A stretch of 35,280 nt of DNA, from NCBI GenBank assembly GCA_900545655.1, contig UQZY01000021.1:1-35280 (forward strand). The letters are read 5' to 3'. The stretch's first letter is position 1; each line of letters begins with the position of its first letter. The notes under the pieces were generated by a model, which saw only the letters and a program-made list of their open reading frames with translations, was not told the origin of the DNA and searched no databases. Positions 8,502 through 16,282 of this stretch are shown here, piece after piece. Source of the stretch: an uncultured Oscillospiraceae bacterium (lineage in GTDB: Bacteria > Bacillota > Clostridia > Oscillospirales > Acutalibacteraceae). Both the position numbers and the translations under genes were made by a program.

Positions 8502-9821
8502 TCATGCAAGAAATTTTCTGAGTTCTTCATTTTCCGTAATGAAATTTCTTCCGAACGCAAGAACATTTTCTCTGTCCGTCTCCGGCGGCAATGTAGCCTT
8601 TCCGTCCGGCATGATAAAGTAAACGCTCATAAGCGTCGCGTCTGTTCGCATATCTGAATAGATGAACTCAAATACCATAGGCATGTTTCCGTCTGCGGTT
8701 ATTGAAACAAGATTCGATGCCGGAACATGGAACTCGTCTACAACGGCTTTTATCGCAGCATCATCGCCCTTATCAGAAACCACTGCGTCACCGATTTTAA
8801 CGGTTGACCCCTTGGCATCAACTGTTTCCTCTGCGGCACTTTCTGTTACAGGTGCTTCCGGAGCAGGTGCAGGTTCTATAGCAGCTTCAGGCTCTGCGAC
8901 AGCTTCGGGTTCTGCAACAGCTTCGGGTTCTGCAACAACTTCGGGTTCTGCAACAGTTTCAGTTTCTACTGCAGGCTCAACAATAGCAGGTGTAGGTTCC
9001 TCAACCGTTACGGTCTCATTGTGTGTTAAGTCATCAAAAGTTACGGGTGCCGGTTCGGGCTCTGAAAAGTCCGAAAAATTACTTGTAGACTCTGCCGGCG
9101 GAAGCTCTTCTCCGTCAATATCCGACATACCCACAGCATATCCCTGCTCATGAGGATTGAGATCCGCAAAGGTCTCTGCTTTTTCCGTCTCCTGACCGAG
9201 AAGCGTCTCGGTAGCGGGAGACTCGTCCATAATTGGAGCTGATGAAGAAAGGATTACCTCCGGCTCAGCAGCTGCAACAGGTGTAACGGGTACGACCGGA
9301 GCAACAGGAATAACCGGCTCAACAGGAGCAACAGGCACAACGGGAGCGACAGGCTCAACGGAAGGCTCAGCGGCAACCGGAGGCACAACTACCTCTTCCG
9401 CGTCCTTTTCCTCCTCATCAAGCTTTCCTGCAAGATAAGGCAGATCCATAGGCATGTCCGAATAATCAACAACGGTTTCCTCTGCCTTTTCTTCGGGCGC
9501 AGCTTCTTCAACAACAGGAGAAGCCTCCTCCACAGGTGCTTTGTTCTTCTCTACAGTAACAACAGGCTGCGGTGCTTCTTCCACAGTGGGAAGAACCTCA
9601 GGAGTAACAGGTGTTACCGCAGGAATAAACTCCGGTACAGGAGTTTTTTCCTCTGCCGGCGAAGTTTCCGGCTTATTTTCTACAGGTATCGTTGACGGAT
9701 TTGCTGTTGTGCCGCCCGAAACCTTGTTAAGTGCTTTTGTCGTAATCAGCACGGAACCGGCAGCGGCAGCCGTTGCAGCAATACCGAGAGCTCCGAGCTT
9801 TAAAACTGTTCCAAGTTTCAT
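8502..9821 (-). CDS. Membrane-anchored Pro/Glu/Ala/Val-repeat protein, function unknown
   Basis: Not a family I recognise. It has 439 residues in three parts. Residues 1-36 form an N-terminal hydrophobic anchor or signal segment (LKLGALGIAATAAAAGSVLI). Residues from about 40 to 330 are low complexity, rich in Pro, Val, Glu and Ala. They include a PV-rich run near 144-186 (APVVPVAPVEPVIPVAPVV) and a hexapeptide repeat VAEPEA near 284-313. The C-terminal about 105 residues look folded (STVKIGDAVVSDKGDDAAIKAV to the end). The middle resembles a TonB-like or wall-spanning extended stalk, so the C-terminal domain may sit outside the cell at a distance from the membrane. GGAGG before the ATG supports the start. 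It is monocistronic, with its own terminator. An antisense reading frame through the repeats is a compositional shadow. Confidence 0.75.
   Translation of the reverse strand: MKLGTVLKLGALGIAATAAAAGSVLITTKALNKVSGGTTANPSTIPVENKPETSPAEEKTPVPEFIPAVTPVTPEVLPTVEEAPQPVVTVEKNKAPVEEASPVVEEAAPEEKAEETVVDYSDMPMDLPYLAGKLDEEEKDAEEVVVPPVAAEPSVEPVAPVVPVAPVEPVIPVAPVVPVTPVAAAEPEVILSSSAPIMDESPATETLLGQETEKAETFADLNPHEQGYAVGMSDIDGEELPPAESTSNFSDFSEPEPAPVTFDDLTHNETVTVEEPTPAIVEPAVETETVAEPEVVAEPEAVAEPEAVAEPEAAIEPAPAPEAPVTESAAEETVDAKGSTVKIGDAVVSDKGDDAAIKAVVDEFHVPASNLVSITADGNMPMVFEFIYSDMRTDATLMSVYFIMPDGKATLPPETDRENVLAFGRNFITENEELRKFLA
8884..8955. repeat. 18-bp in-frame tandem repeat
   Basis: Four copies of an 18-base unit (GCTTCGGGTTCTGCAACA or close to it) at 8884, 8902, 8920 and 8938. 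The second and third are identical, and a decayed fifth copy starts at 8956. On the minus strand each encodes VAEPEA. Copy number probably varies between strains. Confidence 0.92.
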
Positions 9822-9860
9822 ACACTTTTCCTCCAGACATCAAAAAATTAAGTGTTCTTC

Positions 9861-9866
9861 ATTATA
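9861..9866 (-). promoter_or_regulatory. -10 element upstream of the 8502-9821 gene
   Basis: A perfect minus-strand TATAAT lies about 40 bases before the ATG. No convincing -35 box is present at normal spacing, so this is only a partial promoter call. Confidence 0.4.
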
Positions 9867-9965
9867 ATATCATTTGAAATGAGCAATTACAATAAAAGGC
9901 AGATAAATTTTTGTTACTGTTTTAAAACTGATTCAAAATATGTTCACTTTAACGGTAAGCAAAAA

Positions 9966-11549
9966 TCAGGTTCTTGAAATGCTGAACTTATACCGATCCT
10001 TACCGTTTCTCTTTGCCTCATAGAGAGCGGCATCCGCTTTCTTAAAGAGCTCCTCATATGTTCTGCCGTCCTTGTTGAACATGGCAACACCGATACTCGT
10101 AGACAAACGGCCCGGGAAGCCGTGGTCAATACCGTATTTTTTAAAGGATGCCGTGAGATGCTGAAGCTTGTCACAGACCATGGCTATGGACTGTACGTTC
10201 TTTATCAAAACAATAAACTCATCTCCGCCCGCTCTTCCGAGAATATCCGTCTCACGGAAATTCTTGTTGAGCTCATTTGCGAACGCAAGGAGAATCTGAT
10301 CTCCCACAGCATGTCCTCTGGTATCGTTTATAGTCTTAAAGTTATCAATATCTATGATGATAAGCGCGTGCTGAGAGGAGAAATTCTTTTCAAGGCACTC
10401 CTCAATAAGACTCCTCGTTGTCATCTTATTGTAAAGCTGTGTAAGAGGATCCTTTTCTGCCTCAAGTCTCAGCTTATCCTCATTCTGCTTTCTCTCGTTT
10501 ATACTCTGGACAAGGCAAAGAAGATACGCATCATCCTTCTCCGAGGATTCCTTTGTAAGAAGAACGGATATCCATCTGTAATCTTCATTCGATGTAAGAA
10601 CTCTTCCTTCAAAGTAAATCTGATTCTTTCCGGAGCGTATTTCCTCATTTATATAGTTTGAATTGAAATTTCTCATAAAGACCTGGATGTCGTCTTCATA
10701 TATGTAATTATCAATTCTGTTCTTAAGATCCTCGAGAGTCATCTTCGAAGAGGAAGTAATGCCGTAGAATTTCTCGCCCTTAAGAACTTCAATCTCATTG
10801 GTAGTCATGTTTATCTCAAGCGCCATATCATAGACCCTGGAAAAGATGTTTCCGAGTCTTCGCTTATTTTCTCTCGATTCCTCGATTGATTTTGAAATTT
10901 CATAAAAAGCTTCAAGTCGCTCCGCATGGTTGAACTGAATAATAATAAAGAAAAGGGCGACCATGGGGGTACAGGTTATAACTATTGTCTGATCAACCTT
11001 AGTAACTATAGAAAAAATAACAATGGTTGCTATTGAAAACGGATATATAAAAATTGCTTCCGCCCACGAAATAATAGGTATAGACAAACCGACCACCATC
11101 AGCAAAAGCCAGACGATAGTATTCTCTACCGGATTATCAAACGTCATGGACGCAAGAATCGCCACTACATAATAGAAAATCCAAAAAACAACAAAGAGGA
11201 CCGACACAATTACCTTACTCTTCTCCGTATGGGTATCCGCGGTGGAAAATATTCTGTGGTACCTTTGTGCCACGGCGATGTATGCTAAAAGGAAAACAGC
11301 AAACGCGCCCATAACAACAAAATCTCTGCCCGACAACTGAGTGTTTATAGTCGGTATAACAAAAAAGAGAAAAATCATAAAAAGGAAAAGAACGGAAAGC
11401 AATATAGAACGGCGAAGGTTGGTTTCCCTTCGTCTGGAATCTATGAATTCTCTGTGTTCTTTTTCCTTTTCATCACCACTATCTACGAATCCGAGCAACA
11501 ATCTTGCCTTTTTAACTGAACAAAAAAACTCCAGTAACAAATCTTTCAC
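9966..11549 (-). CDS. Membrane PAS-like/GGDEF diguanylate cyclase
   Basis: Predicted diguanylate cyclase of 527 residues. Six hydrophobic segments span about residues 48-206. A helical linker (about 215-235) leads to a PAS-like domain (about 236-355) ending in the PAC-type stretch YRWISVLLTKES...CLVQSINERKQ. The GGDEF domain then begins at EKDPLTQLYNK (about 365). The active site is GGDEF at 441-445, and the I-site RETD at 432-435 is intact. I start it at the GTG at 11549-11547, with AAAGGGG upstream. The longer frame from the ATG at 11624 begins upstream of the promoter at 11601-11628, so it cannot be on the same transcript. Third GGDEF gene in the window, differing in domain order from the tandem pair. 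Confidence 0.9.
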   Translation of the reverse strand: MKDLLLEFFCSVKKARLLLGFVDSGDEKEKEHREFIDSRRRETNLRRSILLSVLFLFMIFLFFVIPTINTQLSGRDFVVMGAFAVFLLAYIAVAQRYHRIFSTADTHTEKSKVIVSVLFVVFWIFYYVVAILASMTFDNPVENTIVWLLLMVVGLSIPIISWAEAIFIYPFSIATIVIFSIVTKVDQTIVITCTPMVALFFIIIQFNHAERLEAFYEISKSIEESRENKRRLGNIFSRVYDMALEINMTTNEIEVLKGEKFYGITSSSKMTLEDLKNRIDNYIYEDDIQVFMRNFNSNYINEEIRSGKNQIYFEGRVLTSNEDYRWISVLLTKESSEKDDAYLLCLVQSINERKQNEDKLRLEAEKDPLTQLYNKMTTRSLIEECLEKNFSSQHALIIIDIDNFKTINDTRGHAVGDQILLAFANELNKNFRETDILGRAGGDEFIVLIKNVQSIAMVCDKLQHLTASFKKYGIDHGFPGRLSTSIGVAMFNKDGRTYEELFKKADAALYEAKRNGKDRYKFSISRT

Positions 11550-11600
11550 TTTTTCACCCCTTTTACAGGATCGTTTTATAACGTCTTTGACATACGTAAT

Positions 11601-11628
11601 ATTATAACAAAAAAATGACCCCATTCAA
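11601..11628 (-). promoter_or_regulatory. Promoter of the PAS-GGDEF gene
   Basis: Minus-strand TTGAAT (11623-11628), 16-base spacer, and an extended -10 TGTTATAAT with TATAAT at 11601-11606. It sits inside and just after the terminator of the preceding gene, and it rules out a start codon upstream of about 11594. Confidence 0.75.
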
Positions 11629-11650
11629 TAAGGTAAAAGGTCATTTTTTT
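11609..11650 (-). terminator. Terminator of the 105-aa gene, overlapping the next promoter
   Basis: A 12-bp stem (11609-11620 with 11639-11650) with an 18-base loop. Read on the minus strand, GGTCA is followed by seven T. The same DNA carries the -35 and TG element of the downstream GGDEF promoter. Confidence 0.7.
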
Positions 11651-11710
11651 AGTAAAGCATATAAAAAATAACGTCAATAAATTGTGTAAACTGTACAGGT
11701 TGTTCAAAAA

Positions 11711-12028
11711 CTATGCAATCTTTACACCATTATTAACTTCAAAATGACCTATGAAGGGAAGGTCAGAAACCAATCTGCAACTGTCACCGTCAAAATAAAA
11801 GGTTGCGGCCACGGATTTTACCGCGGGAACCATAGCAGAGCTTCCTCTGACATAAAGTGAATTGCCGTTTTCGGTCACTTCGTCGATAGAGTACTCAAGC
11901 TTTCCTTCATATCCCGGAAACTCGGGAACAAATTCATACTTTCCGTTGTTATCTTCTATTTTGAGAAAGACATCTCCCTTAAAGAAGAATGTGTTTACGG
12001 TAAACTTCCACTTTCCTATTCCTACCAC
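11711..12028 (-). CDS. Uncharacterised 105-residue protein
   Basis: No family recognised. Soluble, with no signal peptide and no cysteine motif apart from a single Cys. It has alternating hydrophobic and polar residues typical of a small beta-sheet domain (WKFTVNTFFFKGDVFLKIED, KYEFVPEFPGYEGKLEYSIDEV, AATFYFDGDSCRLVSDLPF). A GTG start at 12028-12026 is preceded by GGAGA at suitable spacing. A hairpin terminator follows, and two terminator-like hairpins lie upstream, so it is probably transcribed alone. It could be a lipid- or ligand-binding beta domain, but that is only an impression from the pattern. Confidence 0.65.
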   Translation of the reverse strand: MVGIGKWKFTVNTFFFKGDVFLKIEDNNGKYEFVPEFPGYEGKLEYSIDEVTENGNSLYVRGSSAMVPAVKSVAATFYFDGDSCRLVSDLPFIGHFEVNNGVKIA

Positions 12029-12074
12029 TCAATCATCTCCATAAAAAAAGTGTTTGTTAGACTTTATGCAAAAA

Positions 12075-12119
12075 ACACCCGAAATATGCGTAAAGCAACA
12101 AATTCGAGGTGTCTTTTTT
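12075..12119. terminator. Imperfect hairpin with T-runs on both sides
   Basis: ACACCCGAA (12075-12083) pairs with TTCGAGGTGT (12103-12112) with one bulge. T-runs follow on the plus strand (to 12120) and on the minus strand (before 12075). It acts as a second terminator after the zinc-ribbon gene or as insulation before the 105-aa gene. Confidence 0.55.
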
Positions 12120-12121
12120 TG

Positions 12122-12156
12122 AAAAAAAAGGCGGGTCGCATACTGTAGCGACCCGC
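12122..12156 (-). terminator. Terminator of the zinc-ribbon gene
   Basis: A 9-bp GC-rich stem (12131-12139 with 12148-12156) and 8-base loop, followed on the minus strand by eight T. It lies 15 bases beyond the stop codon of the zinc-ribbon gene. Confidence 0.9.
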
Positions 12157-12170
12157 ACGGATTGCAAAAA

Positions 12171-12449
12171 TCAGCCTTCTTCTTTCATCTTTGCAAAGCA
12201 TTCACTGCAATAAACAGGGCGATCCTCGCGTGGTCTGAAAGGAACTGTTGCCGGCTGTCCGCAAGACGCACATACAGCTTCAAACATCTCTCTGTCAGCT
12301 CTTGCTGCGTTCTTACGTGCATCTCTGCAAGCTTTACAGCGCTGTGGCTCGTTCTCGAATCCTTTTTCTGCGTAAAATTCCTGCTCGCCTGCTGTAAAGA
12401 TAAACTCTTCGCCGCATTCCTTGCAGATGAGGGTCTTGTCTTCGTACAT
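12171..12449 (-). CDS. Double zinc-ribbon protein (zf-trcl type)
   Basis: Small cytosolic metal-binding protein of 92 residues with two zinc-binding units. The first half, DKTLICKECGEEFIFTAGEQEFYAEKGFENEPQRCKACR, is the probable zinc-ribbon domain (zf-trcl family), with CKEC at 9-12 and CKAC near 38-41. The second half has CASC near 60-63 and CSEC near 82-85, spaced like the CxxC-x17-20-CxxC ribbon of small DksA/TraR-like proteins. Such proteins are common in Clostridia, but their partners are unknown. Nucleic acid or RNA polymerase binding is plausible but not shown. It has its own promoter and terminator. A reverse-strand frame of similar length is a shadow. Confidence 0.85.
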   Translation of the reverse strand: MYEDKTLICKECGEEFIFTAGEQEFYAEKGFENEPQRCKACRDARKNAARADREMFEAVCASCGQPATVPFRPREDRPVYCSECFAKMKEEG

Positions 12450-12501
12450 GATAGTTAACCTGCCTTAAAATAATATGAATTTGTCAAAATGACGTATGCT
12501 A

Positions 12502-12530
12502 ATATTATACTAAAAAAAGCGGTTTGTCAA
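12502..12530 (-). promoter_or_regulatory. Promoter of the zinc-ribbon gene
   Basis: Minus-strand TTGACA (12525-12530), 17-base spacer, TAATAT -10 (12502-12507), about 50 bases before the ATG. Confidence 0.75.
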
Positions 12531-12553
12531 CAAAATCAAAAACTTGTTAATTA

Positions 12554-12583
12554 TTTGTCGTTATTTTGGCTATTTTCGACAAA
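12554..12583 (-). terminator. Weak hairpin after the 76-aa gene
   Basis: TTTGTCG (12554-12560) pairs with CGACAAA (12577-12583) just past the stop codon of the small membrane protein gene. It is AT-rich and lacks a clean T-run, so it is a weak terminator at best. Confidence 0.35.
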
Positions 12584-12586
12584 AAG

Positions 12587-12817
12587 CTATTTCTTTTTTA
12601 TAACTTTTGGCAGGATAAGACTGCCCGCACCCAGTACAACGGCGACAACCGCAACAATGATTATAACCTTTGTTCTTGCCGTATCACCGGTTGCGGCAAC
12701 AGTCGCAAAGTCCGAGGGTCCTGCCGCAAGAGCCTGTATGGCAACGATAGCAACGCTTCCTATCATGAGTATTGCGAGAAAAATCGCCACAACTCTCGTA
12801 AATAAGCTTCTGTTCAT
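12587..12817 (-). CDS. Small exported membrane protein with ATGD-type tail
   Basis: 76 residues, no family recognised. MNRSLFTRVVAIFLAILMIGSVAIVAIQALAAG is a signal peptide or first membrane segment with a possible AxA-type cleavage site. About 20 residues follow, then ATGD, a hydrophobic stretch (VIIIVAVVAVVLGAGSLIL) and a basic end (PKVIKKK). That order resembles a gram-positive wall-sorting signal of the TGD kind, like the tail of the 33427-34305 protein, though the mature part would be very short. The ATG at 12817-12815 is chosen over the in-frame codon at 12838 because GGAGG lies 9 bases before it. It starts 5 bases after the phosphoglucomutase stop, so the two are co-transcribed and probably coupled. 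Confidence 0.72.
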   Translation of the reverse strand: MNRSLFTRVVAIFLAILMIGSVAIVAIQALAAGPSDFATVAATGDTARTKVIIIVAVVAVVLGAGSLILPKVIKKK

Positions 12818-12822
12818 TTTAA

Positions 12823-14508
12823 TCAATCCTCCAACCATTTTTTTGAATCATTGAGAATGTTTTTGTACTGAGCCTCGGCAGCTTCAAAGGTTTTTGATAC
12901 CGAGGTGATGTATATCTTTATCTTAGGCTCCGTGCCCGACGGTCTCACAACCACACCGTTTCCTCCGTCAAGCTTAAAGCTTATTACGTTTGAAGAAGGA
13001 AGTCCCGTTTTTTCCGTATCCTTATAGTCTGTTTTTTCCAAAACATCCAGTCCTCCGATTTCACCGAAGGTTGAGCTCCTGAGAGAGGCCATGATATCCG
13101 CCATCTTCTGCATACCTGCTGCTCCGTCAAATTCAAAGCTGTCAACACGGTTAAGATAAATTCCGTATTTGCCGTATATCTCATTCATAACGTCTATGAG
13201 TGTCTTACCGTTTGACTTGTAATACGCCGCCATTTCACAAACAAGCTGGCTCGCAACCACAGCATCCTTATCTCTTGCGTGAATACCGAGAAGATAACCG
13301 TAGCTCTCCTCCATTCCTATGATAAAGTCAGACTCCTGACCCTTTCTTTCAAGGTTTGTGATATACTCGCCGATATACTTAAAGCCCGTAAGGAGATCCG
13401 CAACCTTTGCGCCGTAGTCATTCGCTATAACCCTTACGAGGTCCGTGGTAACAAACGATTTTATTACAACCGGATTCTTCGGCATGATACCCTTTTCCTT
13501 GTACTGTGAAAGAACATACTCCGTAAAGAGGGCTCCCACTTCATTTCCGGTCATGAGCTTATAATCCTTTCCGTCATAAACCGCAATTCCCATACGGTCG
13601 CAGTCCGGATCGGTAGCGAGAAGCAAGTCCGCAGGCTCTGTCTTTGCCATTTCAATAGCACATTCAAACGCCTGTCTTATCTCAGGGTTGGGGTACGGAC
13701 AGGTCGGGAAGTTTCCGTCGGGAAGCTCCTGCTGTTTTACAACCTTGACATTTTTTATTCCGAGTCTGTCAAGTATCTTCCTTACCGGCTTATTTCCGGT
13801 TCCGTTAAGAGGCGTGTATATAATCTTAAGATCGGTATTTTTACATACGTCGGGATTTATCACCTTGCTTGAAACAGCGGAGAAAAACTCCTCAGAGATC
13901 TCCTCGGAGATATACTCGATAATTCCCTCCGAAAGGCCCTTTTCAAAGTCCATACGCTTTACGTCTTCGAATATGTCAACCTTTTGGATGAATTCGTACG
14001 CAGCAGCCGCTGCCGCATCCGTCATCTGATACCCCTCGGGGTCATAGCACTTATAACCGTTGTACTTTGCCGGATTGTGGCTTGCCGTTATGATAACACC
14101 GGATGAGCAGGAAAGTCTGCGCACGGCAAAGGAGAGCATGGGAGTCGGAACAAGTTCGGGATAGATATAGACCTTTATTCCGTTTGCCGCAAACACACCT
14201 GCCGTCTCCTTCGCAAAGACATCCGAATTGATACGGGAATCATACGCTATGGCAACCGACGGATTCTCAAACTCGGAATTAAGATAGTCCGCTATACCCT
14301 GCGTTGCCTGATTAACAGTGTATATATTCATACGGTTTGTGCCCGCACCGAGCACCCCGCGCAAACCGGCTGTACCAAATTCAAGCTTTTTATAAAAACG
14401 GTCGAGAATCTCATCGTCCTTACCGTCAATTTCAACAAGTTCGGCGCGAAGCTTTTCATCTTCACACTTTTCCTTCCACAGGCTGTAAACGTCATTGTAA
14501 TTTTCCAT
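12823..14508 (-). CDS. pgcA: Phosphoglucomutase/phosphomannomutase
   Basis: Cytosolic alpha-phosphohexomutase that interconverts glucose-1-phosphate and glucose-6-phosphate, feeding UDP-glucose and glycogen or wall-polymer synthesis. 561 residues, the usual length for the PgcA/Pgm group of Firmicutes. All four signature sites are present: the phosphoserine loop TASHNP at 141-146 (catalytic S143), the metal-binding DPDCDR at 300-305, the sugar-binding GMEESYG near 398-404, and the phosphate-binding RPSGTEPKIK near the C-terminus. The ATG at 14508 has GGAGG eight bases upstream; an in-frame TTG at 14523 overlaps that site and is rejected. A small membrane protein gene follows after 5 bases. Confidence 0.95.
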   Translation of the reverse strand: MENYNDVYSLWKEKCEDEKLRAELVEIDGKDDEILDRFYKKLEFGTAGLRGVLGAGTNRMNIYTVNQATQGIADYLNSEFENPSVAIAYDSRINSDVFAKETAGVFAANGIKVYIYPELVPTPMLSFAVRRLSCSSGVIITASHNPAKYNGYKCYDPEGYQMTDAAAAAAYEFIQKVDIFEDVKRMDFEKGLSEGIIEYISEEISEEFFSAVSSKVINPDVCKNTDLKIIYTPLNGTGNKPVRKILDRLGIKNVKVVKQQELPDGNFPTCPYPNPEIRQAFECAIEMAKTEPADLLLATDPDCDRMGIAVYDGKDYKLMTGNEVGALFTEYVLSQYKEKGIMPKNPVVIKSFVTTDLVRVIANDYGAKVADLLTGFKYIGEYITNLERKGQESDFIIGMEESYGYLLGIHARDKDAVVASQLVCEMAAYYKSNGKTLIDVMNEIYGKYGIYLNRVDSFEFDGAAGMQKMADIMASLRSSTFGEIGGLDVLEKTDYKDTEKTGLPSSNVISFKLDGGNGVVVRPSGTEPKIKIYITSVSKTFEAAEAQYKNILNDSKKWLED

Positions 14509-14546
14509 TAAAACTGCCTCCAAAGAATAAATATAAATATCATCTA

Positions 14547-14576
14547 ATTTTAATACGTTCTACCGACATTTGTCAA
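14547..14576 (-). promoter_or_regulatory. Phosphoglucomutase promoter
   Basis: Minus-strand TTGACA (14571-14576), 18-base spacer, TAAAAT -10 (14547-14552), about 40 bases before the ATG. Confidence 0.75.
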
Positions 14577-14674
14577 TGTATACCGGCCTACGAAACCCGA
14601 CGAATTTCGATTTCGCTTGAAAAGGGATGTGCTTTCGTGAGAGAATTACATCGCACAGTTAAAAAGGAGTAAAT

Positions 14675-16222
14675 ATGTTTTCCAAGGTATTCAGCATGGG
14701 AATGCACGGTCTTTATACTCACCTCGTTGAAGTTGAGTGCGATTTATCAAACGGACTTCCGAGATTTGACCTCGTCGGGCTTCCGGGAAGTGCCGTTTCC
14801 GAATCAAAAGAGCGTGTGCGTTCCGCGATAAAGAATAACGATTTAACCTTTCCGATAAGCAGAATAACGGTAAATCTCGCACCGGCAAACTTTCGCAAGG
14901 AAGGTCCCATATACGACCTGCCCATAATGATTTCCGTGCTGCTTGCCTCAAGGCAGCTTAAAGCAAAAACGGACGACACGATTTTTATCGGCGAATTGTC
15001 CCTTGACGGTGAGCTGCGCAAAATCTCCGGTGTCCTTCCGATGACAACGGAGGCAAAAAACAGCGGCTTTCGTAAAATCTTTGTTCCTGAAGAAAACGCG
15101 TCCGAGGCCGCGCTCGTCTCGGATATGGAGGTGTATCCCGCATCGAATATCTCCGAGATACTAAGCCATCTGCGAAAGGAAAAAATTATTTCACCGCTTA
15201 CAAAGGAAACCCGTTCCTTTGCAGACGAGCAAAAGTCACCTTATGCGGAAACTCCGGATTTTTATGATGTTTTCGGTCAGGAATCGGCAAAACGCGCGCT
15301 CGAGGTTGCGGCCGCCGGAGGGCACAATGTCCTGCTTACGGGAAGCCCGGGCTCTGGTAAAAGCATGCTCGCAAAGCGCATACCCGGAATTCTGCCGAGC
15401 ATGAATGAGCAGGAGGCTCTTGCAACAACATCGGTCTATTCCGTAGCAGGAAAGCTTGTGCCCGAAAATCCTCTTATAAGCAAAAGACCGTTTCGGGCTC
15501 CGCATCATACGTCTACTCCGGTGGCGCTTACGGGCGGCGGCGCGCGTGCCGTGCCGGGGGAGATATCTCTTGCACACAACGGTGTCCTGTTTCTGGATGA
15601 GCTTCCCCTTTTCAGCCGTAAGACTCTCGAGGTACTCAGAGAACCGCTTGAGGACGGCGTGATAACCATTTCCAGAAATCTGTATACGGCAGTTTACCCC
15701 GGCAGAATAATGCTCGTCTGCGCCATGAATCCGTGCCCGTGCGGTTTTGCCTATGATCCGCACAAGGAGTGTACCTGCAAGGATTCCGAAATAAGGAGCT
15801 ACACCTCGAAAATATCAGGTCCGCTCCTTGATCGGATAGATATTCACGTGCGCGTTGACCCGGTCGACTGCGAAGAGCTTATAAAAGCCGAAAAAAATCA
15901 TTCGTCGTCCCCGCGTGAGCACTCTTCGCAGATACGTGCCCGGGTTCTCGCCGCACGTAAAGTCCAGCAAAACCGCTTTCGCGGCACGGACACACCGTGC
16001 AATGCGTATATGTCTCCCTCACAGGTTCGCACGCATTGCACCATGAGCGCAGGCGCCGAAAACATACTGATAGGCGCGTTTAAAAAACTGAATTTTTCAG
16101 CCCGCTCAAACGACAAAATTCTGAAGGTTGCATGCACCATAGCCGACCTTGACCGCTCGGACATCATAGAGGTAAAGCATATCTCCGAAGCCGTACAGTA
16201 CCGCTCTCTTGACAGGTTATAA
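14675..16222 (+). CDS. comM: ComM/YifB family AAA+ ATPase
   Basis: Magnesium-chelatase-like AAA+ protein of 515 residues. The characterised member ComM is a hexameric helicase that promotes branch migration during natural transformation. Others in Firmicutes are annotated YifB. Domains in order: an N-terminal Lon-protease-like S5 fold (1-170, with GLPGSAVSESKERVRSAI and FPISRITVNLAPA), a Mg-chelatase ATPase core with Walker A GSPGSGKS at 223-230 and Walker B VLFLDE at 304-309, a cysteine-rich NPCPCG...CTC insertion, and a C-terminal helical domain. AAAAAGGAGT at 14661-14670 sets the ATG. No competence genes are nearby. Despite older names, a role in chlorophyll synthesis is not expected. Confidence 0.95.
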   Translation: MFSKVFSMGMHGLYTHLVEVECDLSNGLPRFDLVGLPGSAVSESKERVRSAIKNNDLTFPISRITVNLAPANFRKEGPIYDLPIMISVLLASRQLKAKTDDTIFIGELSLDGELRKISGVLPMTTEAKNSGFRKIFVPEENASEAALVSDMEVYPASNISEILSHLRKEKIISPLTKETRSFADEQKSPYAETPDFYDVFGQESAKRALEVAAAGGHNVLLTGSPGSGKSMLAKRIPGILPSMNEQEALATTSVYSVAGKLVPENPLISKRPFRAPHHTSTPVALTGGGARAVPGEISLAHNGVLFLDELPLFSRKTLEVLREPLEDGVITISRNLYTAVYPGRIMLVCAMNPCPCGFAYDPHKECTCKDSEIRSYTSKISGPLLDRIDIHVRVDPVDCEELIKAEKNHSSSPREHSSQIRARVLAARKVQQNRFRGTDTPCNAYMSPSQVRTHCTMSAGAENILIGAFKKLNFSARSNDKILKVACTIADLDRSDIIEVKHISEAVQYRSLDRL

Positions 16223-16227
16223 ATCAC

Positions 16228-16268
16228 AAAAAGCAGATGAAAAGAAAAATTCTCTTCATCTGCTTTTT
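16228..16268. terminator. Bidirectional terminator
   Basis: 14-bp perfect stem (16228-16241 with 16255-16268) whose arms end in A5/T5. It lies between the convergent comM and the FakA-type domain gene. Confidence 0.9.
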
Positions 16269-16282
16269 CGGTAAAACAAAAC

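Noticed and set aside
8884..8973. CRISPR array
   Set aside because: The repeats are contiguous 18-mers without spacers and are in frame with a protein.
8662..9153. 163-residue Ser/Ala/Thr-rich frame on the plus strand
   Set aside because: It is the antisense of the repeat region of the 8502-9821 gene; its SATASG pattern is the reverse reading of VAEPEA. No ribosome binding site.
11550..11624. 25-codon N-terminal extension of the PAS-GGDEF protein
   Set aside because: Its ATG lies upstream of the gene's own promoter, inside the neighbour's terminator.
14337..14672. 111-residue plus-strand frame before comM
   Set aside because: Mostly antisense to the pgcA start and promoter, with low-quality composition and no homology I recognise.
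15236..15763. 175-residue minus-strand frame
   Set aside because: Lies inside comM opposite its ATPase core; Arg-rich shadow without ribosome binding site.
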